DNA of 64,000 bases. It comes from Pseudomonas fluorescens. Its GTDB lineage: Bacteria; Pseudomonadota; Gammaproteobacteria; Pseudomonadales; Pseudomonadaceae. A program made the translations under genes and the position numbers. The DNA lies in the NCBI RefSeq assembly GCF_040448305.1, contig NZ_CP148752.1:1674001-1738000 (forward strand), in the 5' to 3' direction. Position 1 is the stretch's first letter; each line of letters opens with the position of its first letter. The notes under the pieces were generated by a model that saw only the letters and a program-made list of their open reading frames with translations, did not search any database and was not told the origin of the DNA. Of this stretch, positions 59,280-64,000 are shown in pieces.

Positions 59280-60194
59280 ATGGCAGGAAGCAGTTTGCTG
59301 GTGCTGATCGACGACATCGCGACCGTGCTGGACGACGTGTCTTTGATGACCCAAATGGCCGCCAAGAAAACGGCCGGCGTACTCGGCGACGACCTGGCAC
59401 TCAATGCCCAGCAAGTCAGCGGCGTGCGTGCCGAACGGGAAATCCCGGTGGTCTGGGCGGTCGCCAAGGGTTCGTTCATCAATAAACTGATCCTGGTGCC
59501 GTCGGCGCTGGCGATCAGTGCATTCATTCCGTGGCTGGTCACGCCGTTGTTGATGGTCGGTGGCGCCTATCTGTGCTTCGAAGGGTTTGAGAAGCTCGCC
59601 CACAAGTTTTTGCACAGCAAGGCTGAAGATGTCGCCGAGCATGCGCAGTTGGTCGAGGCTGTGGCCGATCCTGCCATCGACCTGGTGGCGTTCGAGAAGG
59701 ACAAGATCAAAGGCGCGATCCGCACCGACTTCATTCTTTCGGCGGAAATCATCGCGATCACCCTCGGCACGGTGGCCGGCGCTCCATTGACTCAGCAAAT
59801 CATCGTGCTTTCGGGCATTGCCATTGTCATGACCGTCGGCGTGTACGGATTGGTGGCGGGTATCGTCAAGCTCGACGACCTGGGCCTGTGGCTGACCCAG
59901 AAACCCGGGCAGATGGCGAAAAGCATTGGCGGCGGGATTCTGCGTGCGGCACCGTACATGATGAAAAGCCTGTCGGTGATTGGTACGGCGGCGATGTTTC
60001 TGGTGGGCGGCGGGATTCTCACACACGGTGTGCCGGTGGTGCATCACTGGATCGAAAGTATCGGTGCAGCGGCGGGAAGTGGCGGGTTTATCGTGCCGGT
60101 GTTGCTCAATGGCGTGGCGGGGATTATCGCAGGGGCGGTGGTGTTGGTTGGCGTGATGGCCGTCAGCAAGATCTGGAAAGCCCTGAAAGGCTGA
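59280..60194 (+). CDS. DUF808-family membrane protein
   Basis: The 304-residue product begins MAGSSLLVLIDDIATVLDDV and has about four to five hydrophobic segments (around 85-110, 165-195, 220-245 and 275-300) with the DUF808 core GAYLCFEGFEKLAHKF. The family (E. coli YedI) is of unknown function. AAGGAAAC precedes the start. A REP pair follows. Confidence 0.85.
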   Translation: MAGSSLLVLIDDIATVLDDVSLMTQMAAKKTAGVLGDDLALNAQQVSGVRAEREIPVVWAVAKGSFINKLILVPSALAISAFIPWLVTPLLMVGGAYLCFEGFEKLAHKFLHSKAEDVAEHAQLVEAVADPAIDLVAFEKDKIKGAIRTDFILSAEIIAITLGTVAGAPLTQQIIVLSGIAIVMTVGVYGLVAGIVKLDDLGLWLTQKPGQMAKSIGGGILRAAPYMMKSLSVIGTAAMFLVGGGILTHGVPVVHHWIESIGAAAGSGGFIVPVLLNGVAGIIAGAVVLVGVMAVSKIWKALKG

Positions 60195-60210
60195 AGACAA
60201 CACATAACAA

Positions 60211-60303
60211 TTGTGGGAGCGGGCTTGCTCGCGAAGTGGTTGTGTCAGTCACCAAAAAGGTTGTCTGACACACCGCTTTCGCGAGCAAGCCCGCTCCCAC
60301 ATT
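60211..60303. repeat. REP pair
   Basis: TTGTGGGAGCGGGCTTGCTC then GCGAAGTGG, mirrored by GCTTTCGCGAGCAAGCCCGC then TCCCACATT, between the convergent DUF808 and MlaA-like genes. Confidence 0.88.
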
Positions 60304-60321
60304 GATTTACAGCAGCCGGGT

Positions 60322-61110
60322 TTACTCGGCGACCTGCAACTTGCGCGCTTCGGTGTACACGTAACGCACTTTGTCGTACTCGAACGGCGAGTTCATCTGG
60401 CCATAGCGGAAGCTGGTCTGGTAGCGCTTGTCGATGCCGCGCAGGATCAACACTTCCGGATGGTTGGAGCTGACTTCGGCCACGTTCAGGAAGTTGATCG
60501 CACTCTCGGCCGAGTAATCCACCAGCAGGCCACCGGTATCACGCAGGTTCGACGGACCGAGGATCGGCAGGACTAAATAAGCGCCGCCCGGCACGCCGTA
60601 GAAGCCCAGGGTCTGGCCGAAGTCTTCGCTCTGGCGCGGCAGGCCCATGGCGGTGGCCGGGTCCCACAGGCCGGCGATGCCGATGGTGGTGTTGAGCAGC
60701 AGGCGCCCGGTGGTTTCCAGCGAGCGCTGGCCCTTGAGTTGCAACAGGCTGTTCATCAGGTTCGGCACGTCGCCGAGGTTGTTGAAGAAGTTGCTGACGC
60801 CGGTGCGCAGGAAGCTCGGGGTGACGTAGCGGTAACCATTGACCACCGGCAGGAACACCCATTGATCGAAGCGGTAGTTGAAGTGATAGACGCGCCGGTT
60901 CCACTCTTCCAGCGGATCGTAGACGGTCAGCGCGCTGAGGGTTGAACGCTCGAACTCACGCTGGTCCAGACCCGGGTTGAATTTGAGTTTGCTCAGCGGT
61001 TCCTTGAAACCATCACTGTCGACGACCACGGGGGCGTTGGCTTTGCTGTTGTCGGCATTGGCGACGCCTGCACAGAGTAACGCTGCGAAAAGCAGGAGGT
61101 ATTTAGCCAC
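60322..61110 (-). CDS. MlaA/VacJ-like outer-membrane lipid asymmetry protein
   Basis: MlaA pulls stray phospholipids from the outer leaflet of the outer membrane. The 262-residue protein has an N-terminal signal (about 1-19) and the MlaA motif VYDPLEEWNRRVYHFNYRFD, then YRYVTPSFLRTGVSNFFNNL and PNLMNSLLQLKG. Unlike E. coli MlaA, no clear lipobox cysteine follows the signal (AGVANADNS), so anchoring may differ. Overlaps the upstream hydrolase by 8 bases. Confidence 0.88.
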   Translation of the reverse strand: MAKYLLLFAALLCAGVANADNSKANAPVVVDSDGFKEPLSKLKFNPGLDQREFERSTLSALTVYDPLEEWNRRVYHFNYRFDQWVFLPVVNGYRYVTPSFLRTGVSNFFNNLGDVPNLMNSLLQLKGQRSLETTGRLLLNTTIGIAGLWDPATAMGLPRQSEDFGQTLGFYGVPGGAYLVLPILGPSNLRDTGGLLVDYSAESAINFLNVAEVSSNHPEVLILRGIDKRYQTSFRYGQMNSPFEYDKVRYVYTEARKLQVAE

Positions 61111-62401
61111 GGAAGAACTCCAGCATGGCGTCGCTGTTGACGCGGTAGTTAATGTTGCCGCAGTGGCCGCCGTACGGGTAAACGGTCAGGCGATCACCGA
61201 AGGTCCTGCGCAGGAAGCCCAGGTCGCCAGGGCCGAGGATCACGTCATCGGCGTTGTGCATGACCGCGATTTTCGGGCTTTCGTGCAGGTAGTCCTTCAG
61301 CGCATACAGGCTCACCTGGTCAATCAGTTGCAACAGGCTGCCGCCGTCGGTGCGGGCGCGCCACATCGGGATCACTTGTTCGGTGATGTAGCAGTCGAAG
61401 TCGCATTGCAGAGCACGCTTGAGGAATGGCGTGAGGCTGGTGCCCTCGGTGATCGGGAACTTGGGTGGGGTGATCAGGCCGCGACGGTTGACCAGGTCCG
61501 AAGTGAAGGCAATGTCGGCCGCCGAAAAGCGGAACGAGGTGCCGATCAGCATGGCCATCTGCTCGTTGGTCAGGTGCTGCTTGGACTGCTGGAAGTCGTA
61601 GAGCAGGGCATCATTGAGGTCGATGTAGCCCTTCTGCTGGAAGTAGCGGGTCAGCTTGTCCAGTACCAGTTCATAGAACGTGGTGCTGGTGTTGATGCCC
61701 CTGACCTCGGTCTGGACCAGCTTGTCGAGGTTGGTGATCGAGGTGTAGAGGTTGACCGGCGGGTTGAGCAGCAGGACTTTCTTGAAGTTGAAGCTGCGGC
61801 GGGTTTCGTCCAGGTGCGAGACGAAAGCGGCATCCAGTGCCCCCAGGCTGTACCCGGTCAGGTAGTAATCGGTAACCGGCATTTTCGGGTTCTGTGCCCG
61901 TACGGCCTGCATCACCCGGTACAGATCTTCGGCGTCTTCCTTGGAAACACCCGGCGTGGCGAAGCGTGATGCGGCGCTCATGAAGTCATAGCTGGTGGGC
62001 GATGACAACTGCACCACGTGGTAGCCGGCTTTGTAATAGAGCTTCTTCAGGTATTCGTTCAGGGTGCTGTCATAGCGCGCGCCGGTTCCGGCGATCAGGA
62101 ACATCAGCGGTGCGGCGTGATCTTGCGTGGCAATGCGGTAGTCGAGTTTCTTGACCGCCCAGAAATTGTCCGGTAATTCGAACGCCCGTTCCGGACGCAA
62201 GGTGACGCTGCGCACCTCCTGATCGATATCGTCGTCCAGGGGTAACTCCGGACGCAGGTCCGGCGGCGTGGTCGCGATGGTCGCCTCGAACGGGTTGGTC
62301 AGGGGGTAGCCGTAACTGGCGGCGTCAATGTCGACCGCCAGTGCGGACGCACTCAATATAAGGCCGCCAAACAGGGCAGCGAAGTGCAAGGAACGGAGCA
62401 T
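61103..62401 (-). CDS. Alpha/beta hydrolase, exported, lipase-like
   Basis: The 432-residue product has a signal peptide (about 1-23) and an alpha/beta-hydrolase core with the nucleophile elbow GYSLG (YYLTGYSLGALDAAFVSHLD), a candidate Asp in VMHNADDVILG and His in YPYGGHCGNI. Substrate unknown. Translational overlap with the MlaA-like gene suggests a shared role in membrane lipid turnover. Start at 62401. Confidence 0.82.
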   Translation of the reverse strand: MLRSLHFAALFGGLILSASALAVDIDAASYGYPLTNPFEATIATTPPDLRPELPLDDDIDQEVRSVTLRPERAFELPDNFWAVKKLDYRIATQDHAAPLMFLIAGTGARYDSTLNEYLKKLYYKAGYHVVQLSSPTSYDFMSAASRFATPGVSKEDAEDLYRVMQAVRAQNPKMPVTDYYLTGYSLGALDAAFVSHLDETRRSFNFKKVLLLNPPVNLYTSITNLDKLVQTEVRGINTSTTFYELVLDKLTRYFQQKGYIDLNDALLYDFQQSKQHLTNEQMAMLIGTSFRFSAADIAFTSDLVNRRGLITPPKFPITEGTSLTPFLKRALQCDFDCYITEQVIPMWRARTDGGSLLQLIDQVSLYALKDYLHESPKIAVMHNADDVILGPGDLGFLRRTFGDRLTVYPYGGHCGNINYRVNSDAMLEFFRG

Positions 62402-62626
62402 GACTAAATCCCTTAGAAGAAGGTGCCGAATGAATTTCGCAGGCTATGACCACCGGATGTGCGCCAAAGTGCCAACCCTCGGCACCAAGCAGGCTTAATT
62501 TCGAAGTAATAGTAGCTGGACGATACACTTTGCAGTGATTGAATGACCAGTTAACAGTTGTTATCACTTGCGAAACCCTTGAGGGCGATTAAGCTGGCCG
62601 CCGTTTTTCGCCAATTGGAGTGTTTC

Positions 62627-62995
62627 ATGTCTCGCCGCCTGCCCGTGATCCTGCTGCTTGTTTTGCTGCCTGTCTGGCTGGCCGCCAGTTATGGCGCGCG
62701 TTATGGCTTCATGGAGGATGCGCAGTGGGTCGGCATTTGCGTGGATGAGGCGAATCGTTGGGAATGCCAGGTGCGATCGAACCTGGGGCTGATGATCCAC
62801 TTCGCAGTCCTGGGATGGGCTGCGTTGGCGGCTGCGATCGTCGGCTTCGTTGTGCCGGGGCGGGCAGGCTGGTGGCTGGCGGTGCTGGCGCTGGTGTTCG
62901 GGTTTCCGGCGTTGGCGTTGTACAACACGACGCTTGCGGTGTTTGCGGTGGTGATTGCCGGGTTGCGGTTGGTCAGGGCGGCCCACGTCGCCTGA
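62627..62995 (+). CDS. Small membrane protein of unknown function
   Basis: A 122-residue protein with three hydrophobic segments (about 4-22, 55-75 and 80-113) and a short Cys-containing loop (VGICVDEANRWECQVRSN). TTGGAG precedes ATG 62627. I do not recognise the family. It is followed by two REPs. Confidence 0.7.
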   Translation: MSRRLPVILLLVLLPVWLAASYGARYGFMEDAQWVGICVDEANRWECQVRSNLGLMIHFAVLGWAALAAAIVGFVVPGRAGWWLAVLALVFGFPALALYNTTLAVFAVVIAGLRLVRAAHVA

Positions 62996-63000
62996 CAGGT

Positions 63001-63045
63001 CGCCATCGTCGGAACGCCGCCCGGAGCAAGCTCGCTCCCACAATT
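63001..63045 (-). repeat. REP of the extended GCTCCGGGCGG subtype, reverse
   Basis: CGCCATCGTCGGAACGCCGC then CCGGAGCAAGCTCGCTCCCA, the same extended tail as the copy at 44994. It follows the small membrane protein stop. Confidence 0.87.
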
Positions 63046-63087
63046 GATCTTGGTCGCACACAAATTTTGTGCTCACTGAAGATCTAC

Positions 63088-63130
63088 TGTGGGAGCGAGC
63101 TTGCTCCGGGCGGCGTTCCGACGATGAGGC
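63088..63130 (+). repeat. REP of the extended GCTCCGGGCGG subtype, forward
   Basis: CTGTGGGAGCGAGCTTGCTC then CGGGCGGCGTTCCGACGATG, inverted relative to 63001. Confidence 0.88.
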
Positions 63131-63149
63131 CAGTCAGGTCAATGCAAAA

Positions 63150-64000
63150 TCAAGCTGTGCGAACCCGCAGGCAACGCCACAACGCAGCCACCATCAACAC
63201 ACTCACCAGCGCCCAGCCCCAGGCCTGCTGATTCTGCAAACCTTCACGAAACAACTGCGGCGCAATGCCGGCACCGATGATGAAGGTCAGCAACGCAATC
63301 TCGCGGCGCGGCACGTTCACCGGGCGGCACAGATAAACCAGCGCAGGCACGATGAACGCGACACTCGGGAAGCTGCGATAACGTGGATCGAGCACCAGTT
63401 CCAGCATCATCACGGCTGCCGCGAACCCTGTCATTGCAACCAGCCAGCCAGCACGGCGTTCCAGCAGGTTGAACGCCCGTCCACGCCAACCGCCACGAGG
63501 GCTCAATGCCAGCGCAGCATGGATCAGCACCAGCAGATTCAGAGCGGTCAGCAATCCGACCCATAGCCATTCACTGGTAAAGCGCGTGGTCACCCGTGCC
63601 AGGTCGCCCCAGGCGCCAATCGAACACGCCGCCAAGGCACCGAGCAGGGGTAGCACCAGTGCCGAACGCGTGGTGCGGACCCGGCCACCGAGCAGCAACG
63701 TGCCGATGAAGATCAATCCGCCCACCGCCAGCCACTGCGACCAGTACGGTACGTTTGTCACTGGCCCGGCCAGCACACCCTTGTCCTGGCGATCGGCGTC
63801 GAACAGCCCCCAGTAACCACCGACCGCACCTTCACTGGCGCGTTTCCAGGGCTGGTCGAAGGCTTCGATCAGGTTGTAGTGCCAACCCTGTTGCTCGGCC
63901 ATGGCGACAAAGCCGCGAATGAATTTGGCTTCGTTGACCCGGCTCGGCAGGGCCGTTTCGCGCTGGCGACCTTCGCTTGGCCAGCCGGTTTCGCCGATCA
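63150..64000 (-). CDS. GH17-type glycoside hydrolase with membrane domain, 3' part
   Basis: The frame continues past the right edge. The visible 283 residues begin IGETGWPSEGRQRETALPSR, where GETGWPS matches the nucleophile segment of family GH17 beta-glucanases, and the rest of the C-terminal half has about seven membrane helices (63150-63830). Pseudomonas proteins of this layout are linked to beta-glucan synthesis or processing in the periplasm. The catalytic part is mostly outside the window. Confidence 0.8.
   Translation of the reverse strand, partial: IGETGWPSEGRQRETALPSRVNEAKFIRGFVAMAEQQGWHYNLIEAFDQPWKRASEGAVGGYWGLFDADRQDKGVLAGPVTNVPYWSQWLAVGGLIFIGTLLLGGRVRTTRSALVLPLLGALAACSIGAWGDLARVTTRFTSEWLWVGLLTALNLLVLIHAALALSPRGGWRGRAFNLLERRAGWLVAMTGFAAAVMMLELVLDPRYRSFPSVAFIVPALVYLCRPVNVPRREIALLTFIIGAGIAPQLFREGLQNQQAWGWALVSVLMVAALWRCLRVRTA

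Overview
The window is a stretch of chromosome from a Pseudomonas of the fluorescens group. This rests on gene order (fliMNOPQR-flhB-flhA-flhF-fleN-fliA-cheYZAB-motCD-parC/parP-cheW, then ccmABCDEFGHI), GC-rich codon use, and about two dozen copies of the Pseudomonas REP hairpin (core GCGAGCnnGCTCGC flanked by GTGGGA or GTAGGA). All names come from reading motifs and gene order; no database search was possible.

Positions 1-18751 (+) hold the C-ring and flagellar export genes, the polar-flagellum regulators (FlhF, FleN, FliA), the chemotaxis core (CheY, CheZ, CheA, CheB, CheW), the MotC/MotD stator and the ParC/ParP-like array-positioning proteins. A sigma-54 type promoter precedes flhA, and a possible 35-codon ORF lies between flhF and fleN. 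From 18752 to 21584 come REPs, a small membrane protein, and a minus-strand pair resembling FliK and the C-terminal part of FlhB. Positions 21784-28728 are a complete system I cytochrome c maturation operon, followed by a small lipoprotein gene.

Positions 29160-33320 are a mobile-element hotspot: a group II intron sitting right after a terminator, an IS3-family element inserted cleanly inside a REP (3-bp GCT duplication), further REPs, and a 742-bp gene-poor element with inverted ends and strong internal hairpins. Directly downstream, 33383-44068, lies a full C-P lyase cluster (phnCDEFGHIJKLMNP) preceded by a run of PhoB-like half-sites in 11-bp register.

Positions 44072-50299 are mixed: a LysR regulator, a truncated SDR gene, an MFS exporter, a small exported protein, an orphan sulfate-binding protein, a K+ channel with a zinc ribbon, and a urea transporter. 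Positions 50445-57018 (minus) form the glyoxylate-to-pyruvate pathway: gcl, hyi, glxR, glycerate kinase and pyruvate kinase, with REP pairs in three consecutive gaps. A GlcG-like gene diverges from gcl, and two identical TTGTATACAA palindromes lie between them. The right end holds a REP-associated transposase (RAYT) flanked by REPs, a RutR-like regulator, a DUF808 protein, an MlaA lipoprotein-like protein overlapping a lipase-like hydrolase, a small membrane protein and the 3' part of a GH17-type membrane protein that runs off the window.

No tRNA, rRNA or CRISPR array was seen. The observations most worth following up are the 742-bp inverted-end element, the PhoB-site array, the RAYT/REP system with its IS-interrupted REP, the twin gcl palindromes, the small ORF before fleN and the four-fold motif repeat in CheA.
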